Assembly: GCA_031551625.1 (NCBI GenBank)
Contig: JAVBNJ010000068.1
Location: 1 to 5,971 of the forward strand
DNA: 5,971 bases
Reading direction: 5' to 3'
Source: JAVBNJ01 sp031551625
GTDB taxonomy: Bacteria; Bacteroidota; Bacteroidia; Bacteroidales; UBA932
Part shown: positions 1 to 5,929 of the stretch, piece by piece
Position numbering within the stretch: position 1 is the stretch's first letter
Layout: every line of letters starts with the position of its first letter
The notes under the pieces: model-generated
What the model was told of the DNA's origin: nothing
What the model saw: only the letters and a program-made list of their open reading frames with translations
Databases searched by the model: none
Made by a program: the position numbers and the translations under genes

Positions 1-126
1 ACAGAAAAAAAAGACAATGTACTGAATTATCTCAATCGCTTGTCGGACTACCTGTTCACTCTCTCACGCAAAATCACAGCCGACTGCGGACTGCCCGACG
101 ATTGCTGGTTACCGGAGTCAAAATAA
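1..126 (+). CDS. Cob(I)alamin adenosyltransferase (PduO type), C-terminal fragment
   Basis: The first 41 codons, read in frame from base 1, end at a TAA stop and contain LNYLNRLSDYLFTLSRKI. This matches the last conserved helix of PduO/MMAB-type ATP:cob(I)alamin adenosyltransferases, where an NRLSDYLF core is near-invariant (human MMAB has the same stretch). The family moves the adenosyl group of ATP onto cob(I)alamin to make adenosylcobalamin in the cytoplasm. Only the C-terminal tail is visible; the start and the ATP-binding N-terminal region lie before the window. The tail after the helix (ending in LPESK) is short, as expected for the family. Recognition rests on one motif of about 18 residues, but it is distinctive. 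The downstream gene starts 182 bases later behind its own promoter candidates, so co-transcription is not required. Confidence 0.85.
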   Translation, partial: TEKKDNVLNYLNRLSDYLFTLSRKITADCGLPDDCWLPESK

Positions 127-201
127 TCATAACCGGCAGCATTATCACTGCCAAAAGTTACCACGGCAATAAATAAACACCCTCTAATATAGCGAAATAC
201 A

Positions 202-209
202 TATATTTG
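202..209 (+). promoter_or_regulatory. Candidate -7 box (TAnnTTTG) upstream of the DUF2795-type gene
   Basis: TATATTTG is an exact match to the Bacteroidota primary-sigma -7 consensus TAnnTTTG. No TTTG-like -33 element lies about 20 bases upstream, and the box sits about 100 bases before the start codon at 309, implying a long leader. It may be a chance match in A/T-rich DNA. Confidence 0.3.
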
Positions 210-219
210 GCAAAATCAA

Positions 220-251
220 TTTGATTATGTCAGAAAAATAAGCTATTTTCG
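220..251 (+). promoter_or_regulatory. Alternative promoter for the DUF2795-type gene: TTTG -33 and TATTTTCG -7
   Basis: TTTG at 220-223 is followed after 20 bases by TATTTTCG at 244-251, which differs from TAnnTTTG at one position. The spacing suits a Bacteroidota promoter. Transcription would start near 255-258, placing the palindrome at 261-280 at the very 5' end of the message. This is an inference from consensus only. Confidence 0.35.
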
Positions 252-260
252 CGTTCCCAA

Positions 261-280
261 ATAATAAGCATACTTATTAT
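261..280. repeat. Perfect 8-bp inverted repeat in the leader of the DUF2795-type gene
   Basis: ATAATAAG (261-268) and CTTATTAT (273-280) are exact reverse complements separated by CATA. The element lies 28 bases before the start codon. It could be an operator for a dimeric regulator or a weak 5'-UTR hairpin. The arms are almost all A/T, so RNA stability would be low, which favours a DNA-binding site if it is functional at all. Confidence 0.4.
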
Positions 281-308
281 AAGCGATTAACAAACAAACT
301 GTTACATT

Positions 309-530
309 ATGTATTGGACACTTGAATTAGCCTCTAAGTTGGAAGACGCTCCATGGCCGGCCTCAAAAGACGAGTTAATAGACTTTGCCACCCGTTCAGG
401 AGCTCCGTTAGAAGTAATTGAAAACTTAGAAGAGTTGGAAGACGATGGCGAAATATACGACAGCATCGAAGATATTTGGCCTGACTATCCCAGCAAAGAA
501 GACTTTTTCTTTAACGAAGAGGAATACTAG
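309..530 (+). CDS. Small acidic DUF2795-type protein, function unknown
   Basis: The gene encodes 73 residues and is strongly acidic (many Asp/Glu, ending FFFNEEEY). The sequence resembles the small conserved Bacteroidota protein annotated with domain DUF2795: an N-terminal WTLELASKLEDAPWPA segment, a central helix-like DELIDFATRSGAPLEVIENL stretch, and a conserved SIEDIWPDYPSKEDF tail. No signal peptide, membrane segment or catalytic motif is visible, so it should be a soluble cytoplasmic protein. The ATG at 309 starts the recognisable conserved sequence directly, and no Shine-Dalgarno precedes it, as usual in this phylum. It follows the cobalamin adenosyltransferase gene in the same direction; I recall the same order in other Bacteroidales but cannot verify it here. 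Its role is unknown. The family name is recalled from sequence resemblance, not from a search. Confidence 0.85.
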   Translation: MYWTLELASKLEDAPWPASKDELIDFATRSGAPLEVIENLEELEDDGEIYDSIEDIWPDYPSKEDFFFNEEEY

Positions 531-540
531 TTCGCAGAAA

Positions 541-632
541 CAGTAAGTAATTTTAGTTTGTAGTGCTTGCGCGCCCGTCATTGCGAGGAATAAAGCAATC
601 TTGTGTGCTTGTCGACTGCCCGCTACTTACTG
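541..632. repeat. MITE/REP-like extragenic element with 9-bp terminal inverted repeats
   Basis: CAGTAAGTA (541-549) and TACTTACTG (624-632) are exact reverse complements bounding 92 bases. Each is flanked outside by AAA (538-540 and 633-635), which could be a very short target duplication or chance. Inside lies CGTCATTGCGAGGAATAAAG followed by CAATC (576-600), with ATTGC (580-584) pairing with GCAAT (595-599). This core closely resembles the CGTCATTGCGAGG...GAAGCAATC extragenic repeat found in many bacterial genomes. GTGCTTG also occurs twice as a direct repeat (563-569 and 605-611). No coding capacity is evident. Copy number in the genome cannot be judged from one window. Confidence 0.5.
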
Positions 633-659
633 AAAAACTGTCAACTGAAATAAATTGTG

Positions 660-667
660 TATCTTTG
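660..667 (+). promoter_or_regulatory. trkA promoter -7 box, probably giving a leaderless mRNA
   Basis: TATCTTTG matches TAnnTTTG exactly. Its final G is only 6 bases before the trkA ATG at 674, so transcription should begin at or within a few bases of the start codon. The region about 20 bases upstream (ACTG at 637-640) is a poor -33 match. No ribosome-binding site is present, in keeping with a leaderless or near-leaderless transcript. Confidence 0.6.
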
Positions 668-673
668 TAAGAA

Positions 674-2023
674 ATGAGAATAGTTATCGGCGGAGCGGGC
701 GAAATCGGTAGCCACCTTGCGGAGCTACTGAGCAACGAGCGTCATCAGATTACGGTTATTGACCACGATGAAGCCCGCCTGCAAGCAGTGTCGAATAATG
801 CCGACCTCATTACTATCGAAGGAGTTACTACATCTATCGACACGCTGAACAAAGCACAGGTAAGCAAAGCCGACTTATATATTGCCGTAAGCCCCGCCGA
901 AGAACAGGACATGAATGTTGTAAGCGCTTCGCTGGCCAAACGGCTTGGGGCAAAAAAATCAATTGCACGCATCAACAACGACGAATACTTGCAGGAAGAA
1001 AATCAATCGCTTTTCTCCGACTTAGGAATCGACTATTTGTTTTATCCCGAAAAAATTGCTGCACAGGAAATAGCCGGACTGCTGAAGCAAACGTACACCA
1101 ACGAAATCATGGAATTCTCGGGAGGAAAGCTGCAATTAGTGGTATTCAAACTCGAAGAAGGCGCCCCGCTTATCAATAAAAAAATTTCGGAAGTAACAGG
1201 GCGTTTCAAGGAAATGAACTACCGCCCGCTGGCTGTATTGCGCGATGGCGAAACCTTTATTCCGCGCAGCTCGTTCGAGTTCCGGCTCAACGATTTGGTC
1301 TATGTCATCTCCGACCGCAAAGGCCTGGCCGATGCCATCACCCATTCGGGAAAGAAAAGCATTGATGTACGCAACGTCATGATACTTGGCGGTAGCCGCA
1401 TGGCCGAAATGGTTGCAAAAAAACTGGAAACGCGCATTGCCAACCTCAAGCTGATTGAAAGCGACCGCAAACGCTCCGAAGAATTGGCCGAACAATTATC
1501 AAACACCCTTGTCATCCATGGCGACGTACACGACACGGACTTGCTCGAAGAAGAAGACCTTCGCCACGTCGACGTGTTCATTGCCGTGTCGGGAAGTTCG
1601 GAAACAAATATTCTTTCGTGCGTCATTGCAAAACGCATGGGTGTACGCAAAACCATTGCCGAGATTGAGAATATCGATTACATCAAGCTGGCCGAAAGCA
1701 TGGGCATCAACACCATCATCAATAAAAAATTGATTACGGCAAGCCGCATCTTCCGCTTCACGATGAGCCACAACGTACAATCAATAAAATACCTGAGCAG
1801 CCTCGATGCCGAGTTACTGGAATTTATTGTAAAGCCGGGAAGCGCCATAACCAAAGGGAAATTAAGCGACCTCGACTTTCCGCGCGATGCCATCATTGGC
1901 GGCATTGTGAGCGGCGATGCCAGCACTATTGCCGACGGCGACAGCGAAATAAAAGCCTACGACCGCGTGGTGGTGTTCGCATTACCATCGTCACTCAACA
2001 AAGTGAACAAATTTTTTGAATAA
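674..2023 (+). CDS. trkA: Trk-type potassium uptake regulatory subunit TrkA
   Basis: The 449-residue product has the full two-module TrkA layout: RCK-N (about 1-120), RCK-C (about 135-220), a second RCK-N (about 233-355) and a second RCK-C (about 370-449). The first Rossmann motif is GGAGEIG at residues 6-12 (G7-x-G9-x-x-G12), with acidic D30 at the end of the second strand (VIDHD), the pattern expected for NAD(H) binding. The second module has the degenerate GGSRMA (239-244), so it may bind nucleotide weakly or not at all. TrkA is a peripheral cytoplasmic-face protein that binds NAD(H) and gates the membrane K+ channel subunit TrkH/TrkG. No TrkH gene is adjacent; aspA follows 27 bases after the stop. 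The start at 674 is supported by the Rossmann strand beginning at residue 2 and by the promoter box just upstream. The length is usual for the family (about 450). Confidence 0.95.
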   Translation: MRIVIGGAGEIGSHLAELLSNERHQITVIDHDEARLQAVSNNADLITIEGVTTSIDTLNKAQVSKADLYIAVSPAEEQDMNVVSASLAKRLGAKKSIARINNDEYLQEENQSLFSDLGIDYLFYPEKIAAQEIAGLLKQTYTNEIMEFSGGKLQLVVFKLEEGAPLINKKISEVTGRFKEMNYRPLAVLRDGETFIPRSSFEFRLNDLVYVISDRKGLADAITHSGKKSIDVRNVMILGGSRMAEMVAKKLETRIANLKLIESDRKRSEELAEQLSNTLVIHGDVHDTDLLEEEDLRHVDVFIAVSGSSETNILSCVIAKRMGVRKTIAEIENIDYIKLAESMGINTIINKKLITASRIFRFTMSHNVQSIKYLSSLDAELLEFIVKPGSAITKGKLSDLDFPRDAIIGGIVSGDASTIADGDSEIKAYDRVVVFALPSSLNKVNKFFE

Positions 2024-2050
2024 ACTAAATCTTTATTAATAACTAAAATT

Positions 2051-3484
2051 ATGACCTCTATCCTCAAACAAGAACTCTCGGGTAAAACCCGCATGGAACA
2101 CGACCTCCTTGGCGACAAACCGGTTCCCGTAGAAGCATTGTTCGGTATTCAAACATTGCGTGGTATCGAAAATTTCAAAATTAGCCACGTAAAGTTATAC
2201 CACTTCCCGATGTTTATCAAAGGGCTTGGCATCACAAAAATGGCGGCAGCCATGGCCAACAACGAACTCGACCTGCTATCGGACGAATTGAAAAACGCTA
2301 TTGTAAAAGCCAGTCAGGATTTGATTGACGGCAAGTACCGCGAACATTTTCCCGTAGATATGATTCAAGGCGGCGCAGGCACTACCGTGAACATGAATGC
2401 CAACGAAGTAATTGCCAACATCGCATTAGAATACATGGGCAAAGAGCGTGGCGACTACAAATCGTGCAGCCCGAACGACCATGTAAACATGTCGCAATCG
2501 ACCAACGACGCCTACCCCACCGCTTTCCACTTTGCAGTATACTACATGAACCATGCATTGGTAGAAGCGTTGGAGCAACTCATTGCTTCGTTCGACAAGA
2601 AAGCCAAAGAATTTGCACATGTTATCAAAATGGGGCGTACGCAATTGCAAGACGCCGTGCCTATGACCCTCGGCCAAACCTTTGAGGCCTTTGCCGATTC
2701 GTTACGCACCGAAGTAGCCAACATGAATCGTGTGGCCAACGAATTTTTGACTGTGAATATGGGTGCTACAGCCATCGGAACAGGTATCTGCTCGTCGCCG
2801 GGTTATTCAGAATCGTGCGTAAAATACTTACGCAACATCACAAAATTAGATATTAAATTAGCGACCAACCTGGTGGAAGCCACCTCGGACACTACGCCGC
2901 TCGTTGGTTATTCGTCGGCTGCAAAACGCTTGGCGATCAAAGTAAGTAAAATATGCAACGACTTGCGCCTGCTGTCATCAGGTCCTCGCACGGGCTTGGG
3001 CGAAATCAACTTGCCGCCGAAGCAACCGGGTTCGTCCATCATGCCGGGCAAGGTAAATCCTGTGATTCCAGAAGTGATGAACCAAATTTGCTTCCGCGTT
3101 ATCGGCAACGATTTGACTTGCGCTTGGGGCGCCGAAGCTGCCCAGCTGGAGCTAAACGTAATGGAACCCATTATGCTTGCCACGATCTTCGAATCGATCC
3201 AATTCCTGAAAAACGGTTTCAACACCATGCGTATTGAATGTGTAGACGGCATCACGGCCAACGAAGCACACTGCCGCCACCTGGTAGAAAACAGCATTGG
3301 TTTGGTAACCGCACTGAACCCCTATATCGGCTACAAGAACTCGACCGAAATTGCCAAAGAAGCATTGGCAACCGGTGGAAGCGTTTATAAACTGGTGTTG
3401 GAGAAAAAATTGTTGACCAAAGAGCAACTCGACAAAATCCTGTTGCCGGAAAACATGATTAAACCGACGAATATTAAATTATAA
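2051..3484 (+). CDS. aspA: Aspartate ammonia-lyase (aspartase)
   Basis: The 477-residue protein aligns by eye along its length with E. coli AspA, a cytoplasmic homotetramer that reversibly deaminates L-aspartate to fumarate and ammonia. Conserved stretches include GIQTLRGIENFKIS near residues 32-45, FPVDMIQGGAGTTVNMNANE, SQSTNDAYPTAFH, MGRTQLQDAVPMTLGQ, NMGATAIGTG and SKICNDLRLLSSGPRTGLGE. The superfamily signature GSSIMPGKVNPVIPE starts at G327; S328 corresponds to the catalytic-base serine of the flexible loop, with K334 and N336 conserved. Close agreement with aspartase rather than fumarase C supports the substrate, although the two share the signature loop. The ATG at 2051 gives about ten residues more than E. 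coli before the conserved MEHDLLGDKPVP; an internal Met at residue 15 is a possible later start. The 27-base gap after trkA has no clear TAnnTTTG box, so the two may be co-transcribed. In anaerobes the enzyme can feed fumarate to respiration; that use is inferred here. Confidence 0.95.
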   Translation: MTSILKQELSGKTRMEHDLLGDKPVPVEALFGIQTLRGIENFKISHVKLYHFPMFIKGLGITKMAAAMANNELDLLSDELKNAIVKASQDLIDGKYREHFPVDMIQGGAGTTVNMNANEVIANIALEYMGKERGDYKSCSPNDHVNMSQSTNDAYPTAFHFAVYYMNHALVEALEQLIASFDKKAKEFAHVIKMGRTQLQDAVPMTLGQTFEAFADSLRTEVANMNRVANEFLTVNMGATAIGTGICSSPGYSESCVKYLRNITKLDIKLATNLVEATSDTTPLVGYSSAAKRLAIKVSKICNDLRLLSSGPRTGLGEINLPPKQPGSSIMPGKVNPVIPEVMNQICFRVIGNDLTCAWGAEAAQLELNVMEPIMLATIFESIQFLKNGFNTMRIECVDGITANEAHCRHLVENSIGLVTALNPYIGYKNSTEIAKEALATGGSVYKLVLEKKLLTKEQLDKILLPENMIKPTNIKL

Positions 3485-3485
3485 A

Positions 3486-3554
3486 GGTGAAAAGGTAAAA
3501 GGGTGAAAGGTACAATGGGGCTAACGCCACAAAACCATTTCACCTTTTCACCCC
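3486..3554. repeat. Purine-rich octamer tandem repeat with a pyrimidine-rich inverted copy
   Basis: Right after the aspA stop, about three degenerate 8-base units of the form AAAGGTGA / AAAGGTAA / AAGGGTGA run through 3483-3511 with purines on the plus strand. The right side mirrors them: GGTGAAAAGGT (3486-3496) is the exact reverse complement of ACCTTTTCACC (3542-3552). Between the arms lies GGC-TAAC-GCC (3519-3528), a small inner hairpin. The transcript could fold into a long stem with a central loop. There is no T-tract, so it is not a classic terminator; it could protect the 3' end of the aspA message or be a dispersed extragenic repeat. Confidence 0.65.
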
Positions 3555-3577
3555 TGACCCCTTGAACCCTTACTCAA

Positions 3578-4303
3578 ATGAGCGAAAAGTTAGTTATCAT
3601 CCCCACTTACAACGAGCGGGAGAACGCAGAGAAAATCGTCCGGAAAGTATTTACACTTCCCGGCGATTTTCACATTCTCATTATTGACGACGGCTCGCCA
3701 GATGGCACGGCGCAAATTATCAAAACACTGCAAAAAGAATTTACCAACCGCTTACACCTTGTGGAACGCAAAGGCAAACTGGGTCTGGGAACGGCCTACA
3801 TTGCGGGTTTCCGCTGGGCGCTGGAGCATGGGTATGAATACATTTTTGAGATGGATGCCGATTTTTCGCACAACCCCAACGACCTGCCGCGTTTATATGA
3901 TGCGTGCGCCAACGGTGCCGACGTAGCTATCGGGTCGCGCTACTGCTGCGGCATCAGCGTAGTGAACTGGCCGCTCGGCCGTGTACTGATGTCGTACTTT
4001 GCCTCGAAATATGTACGTATTATGACCGGCATGAAAGTGCAGGATACCACCGCAGGCTTTGTATGCTACCGCCGCCGCGTGTTGCAAACCATCCGGCTGG
4101 ACGCCATACGCATGAAAGGTTACGGGTTCCAGATAGAAATGAAGTACAATGCCTACAAACTGGGCTTCAAAATTGCAGAAGTGCCCGTTATTTTTATTGA
4201 CCGTAAAGAAGGCGCCTCGAAGATGAGCAGCGGCATTTTCGGCGAAGCATTCTGGGGAGTAATAAAATTGCGACTCCGCAAAGTAAGAGGGAATAAACTA
4301 TAA
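3578..4303 (+). CDS. Polyprenol-phosphate mannose synthase-like GT2 glycosyltransferase
   Basis: The 241-residue single-domain protein is a family 2 glycosyltransferase of the dolichol/polyprenol-phosphate mannose synthase (DPM1) type, which moves mannose from GDP-mannose to a polyprenyl phosphate at the inner face of the membrane. Motifs in order: PTYNERENAE at 9-18 (nucleotide binding), DDGSPDGT at 37-44, KLGLGTAY at 67-74, the metal-binding DAD at 93-95 in EMDADFSHNP, GSRY at 119-122, DTTAGFVCYRR, GYGFQIEMK, and DRKEGASKMS near the C-terminus. No transmembrane segment is visible, unlike the DPM synthases carrying C-terminal helices, so membrane contact is probably peripheral. Two adjacent cysteines (123-124) follow GSRY; I have no functional reading for them. 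The donor sugar is inferred from family resemblance; a close relative using GDP- or UDP-glucose is less likely. The ATG at 3578 places PTYNE at the usual distance from the N-terminus. No promoter box is evident upstream. Confidence 0.9.
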   Translation: MSEKLVIIPTYNERENAEKIVRKVFTLPGDFHILIIDDGSPDGTAQIIKTLQKEFTNRLHLVERKGKLGLGTAYIAGFRWALEHGYEYIFEMDADFSHNPNDLPRLYDACANGADVAIGSRYCCGISVVNWPLGRVLMSYFASKYVRIMTGMKVQDTTAGFVCYRRRVLQTIRLDAIRMKGYGFQIEMKYNAYKLGFKIAEVPVIFIDRKEGASKMSSGIFGEAFWGVIKLRLRKVRGNKL

Positions 4304-4324
4304 GATTAGTTTTAATAATAAAAC

Positions 4325-4356
4325 AAGCGGGGATATCATTCAATCCCCGCTTTTTT
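4325..4356 (+). terminator. Intrinsic terminator, probably bidirectional
   Basis: AAGCGGGGAT (4325-4334) and ATCCCCGCTT (4343-4352) form a perfect 10-bp stem with an 8-base loop, followed by a run of six T (4351-4356). It lies 21 bases after the mannosyltransferase stop. On the minus strand the same stem is followed by a T-rich stretch (complement of the A-rich 4304-4324), so it can also end transcription of the convergent minus-strand gene that stops at 4372. Confidence 0.93.
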
Positions 4357-4371
4357 GCTTTATAAACACAA

Positions 4372-5889
4372 TCATCGTACACATCTGACAGCCCTTGGCA
4401 CATAAGTTGGCGTATTATCACAAAAACTATGAACCTCATTAATTCGTGAATCAAATTCTTTCAGGCAAGAGTCAGAGTGTATAGTAGATGTCAAATATAT
4501 TGCATTGCAATAATAAGGTGCTGAGAAATCACATATCCGATATCCATCGACCCACCCCGATTGTGCTCTATTAGTAGCGATAAGACAACGCGCTTCTTCC
4601 TCCGTAGGTAATCGCCACCCTGTTCCAAAACTAGTCGTACAAATTGTTTTTGCTTGCGATTGCCAGAACACTCCGCTATCAGTAGCTTTACTTTCAACAC
4701 CACAGCCCGTAAAAGTAGAGGCTCCATCTGCAGCTAAATTCCGGCAATAACCATTTACCGCTATTAACCCACTGGCGCATCCACATGTAACATGAGGCGC
4801 GGCATCGCGTGTGCCAGGTGCATTAATCACTCCTGTCACATTGGATGTATACGCACTGTAGCAGGTAGTGCCACTGGCTGTAGTATACGAGCGCACTTGC
4901 GCTACATAGCTTCCGGCTGTCGTTGCTTTTGAAGTCGTTGTTCGGCCTGTACCCGAACTTGCTGTTACGCCTGCCCCTGTCCACTGGTAGCCTGTAGCGC
5001 CGCTCACAGCTGTACTGGTAAAAGTAACAGCGCTACCGGCGCATTTTGGGCCATTCTGTGTAAGCGTTGGCACCGCCGGGATACTAACCACTGTTACGAT
5101 CCACGAGCCGGTGGAAGTAACCCATGCAGTATTACACGTACCGTCTTTTGCCTGCCGCGTGTAGGTACCCGCCTGCGTGGGAACATACGTTGCCGTGTTG
5201 GTACTGCCGATTGCTGTACCATTGCGTAGCCACTGGTAAGTAATGCGTCCGTCGCCGCCGCTGGCGGCAGTGGTGCTGCCTATAGTGGTATACGCGCTGC
5301 CGCTGCACAATGCTTGCCCGGTGCTGGCAATTGCGCCTGCCGTAAAGGCCGGATTTGTAACTATCCCTTCGGGATTGTTGGTGGCATCGGTAACGGATGT
5401 GACACAAGCGCCGGTGTAGGTTTTTACATTTGCACCTAAAGTGGTGCTACCGTTGATCGTAAACGGGGGCGTGCCTTTCAATGTATACGTCCCGTTGGCC
5501 ATGACCGCCTGCGGCGGGTAATCGAGCGCCGAAGCACACCAGTCGAATTGGGCCGGCATACCGCTTAATGTGAACGTTACCCGCTGGGTTTTACTCGCCG
5601 AGCCCGTTACCCACACGCCTTTGCTGGCGCTCACCAAGGTGCCGACGCTGGTGCCGCTGATAGCAGCGCGTGTCCACGCGCCTTTGCTGCCATCGGCATT
5701 AACGGTACGTTAATCGACAATAACCCACGTTTTGTAATTGTGGGTGCCGGTACAGGTTGACCATACTACATCGAAGGTTACTTGCTTTGTGGCATAGTTA
5801 GCGCTAACTTGTTTCACCGATACGCACGAAGCGGCATAGCTTGCCTGCGCGAACAGTACGGCGAATAATAAACAGTAGATTTTTTGCAT
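4372..5889 (-). pseudogene. Secreted Ig-like repeat protein with C-terminal DUF1566/FISUMP-like domain, interrupted by an in-frame stop
   Basis: Read from the ATG at 5889-5887, one frame runs 505 codons to the TGA at 4374-4372 and is broken only by a TAA at 5712-5710 (codon 60). The N-terminus, MQKIYCLLFAVLFAQASYA, is a typical Sec signal peptide with cleavage likely after A16 or A19. Residues about 20-185 form a Thr/Gly/Ser-rich domain; the break falls in TWVIVD-stop-RTVNADG, where a Tyr codon (TAC or TAT) would restore VIVDYRTV. Two Ig/PKD-like repeats follow (about 186-271 and 272-356), the first with TYQWLRNGTAIGSTNTATYV, the second with ATGYQWTGAG. The C-terminus (about 384-505) is Cys-rich with GTGWRLPTEEEARCL and ends AVRCVR, as in DUF1566 or Fibrobacter-type paralogous (FISUMP) domains with a C-type-lectin-like fold. 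No type IX sorting domain is seen at the end. The product would be exported, possibly a surface adhesin or sugar-binding protein. As read it gives a 59-residue stub, or a 421-residue product without a signal peptide from a TTG at 5637. Sequencing error remains possible. Confidence 0.75.
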
Positions 5890-5929
5890 ATCAATTAATT
5901 TTTTAGTTGTTGTTTTATTTTATACCTTA

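Noticed and set aside
135..152. GGCAG/CTGCC hairpin just after the adenosyltransferase stop, as a terminator
   Set aside because: The stem is only 5 bp with an 8-base loop and no T-tract on the plus strand, so it does not qualify as an intrinsic terminator.
541..632. A single CRISPR repeat unit
   Set aside because: There are no regularly spaced copies in the window and no cas genes; the structure fits a REP/MITE-like element better.
553..735. 60-codon minus-strand frame across the gap before trkA
   Set aside because: It covers the repeat-like element, the trkA promoter and the trkA start, and shows no coding character.
1136..1656. Two open minus-strand frames of about 118 codons opposite trkA
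   Set aside because: They are antisense shadows of a clearly conserved gene, lack recognisable domains, and overlap each other in different frames.
2908..3297. Open minus-strand frame of 129 codons opposite aspA
   Set aside because: It lies fully inside the conserved aspartase gene, including its signature loop, and has no recognisable protein features.
3904..4200. Open plus-strand frame overlapping the mannosyltransferase
   Set aside because: It is out of frame with a gene that carries all GT2 motifs; its Arg/Cys/His-rich composition is typical of a frame shadow.
4372..5637. A genuine 421-residue gene starting at TTG 5637
   Set aside because: The same frame continues upstream through matching domain sequence to a good signal peptide at 5889, so the TTG is an artefact of the in-frame stop rather than the native start.
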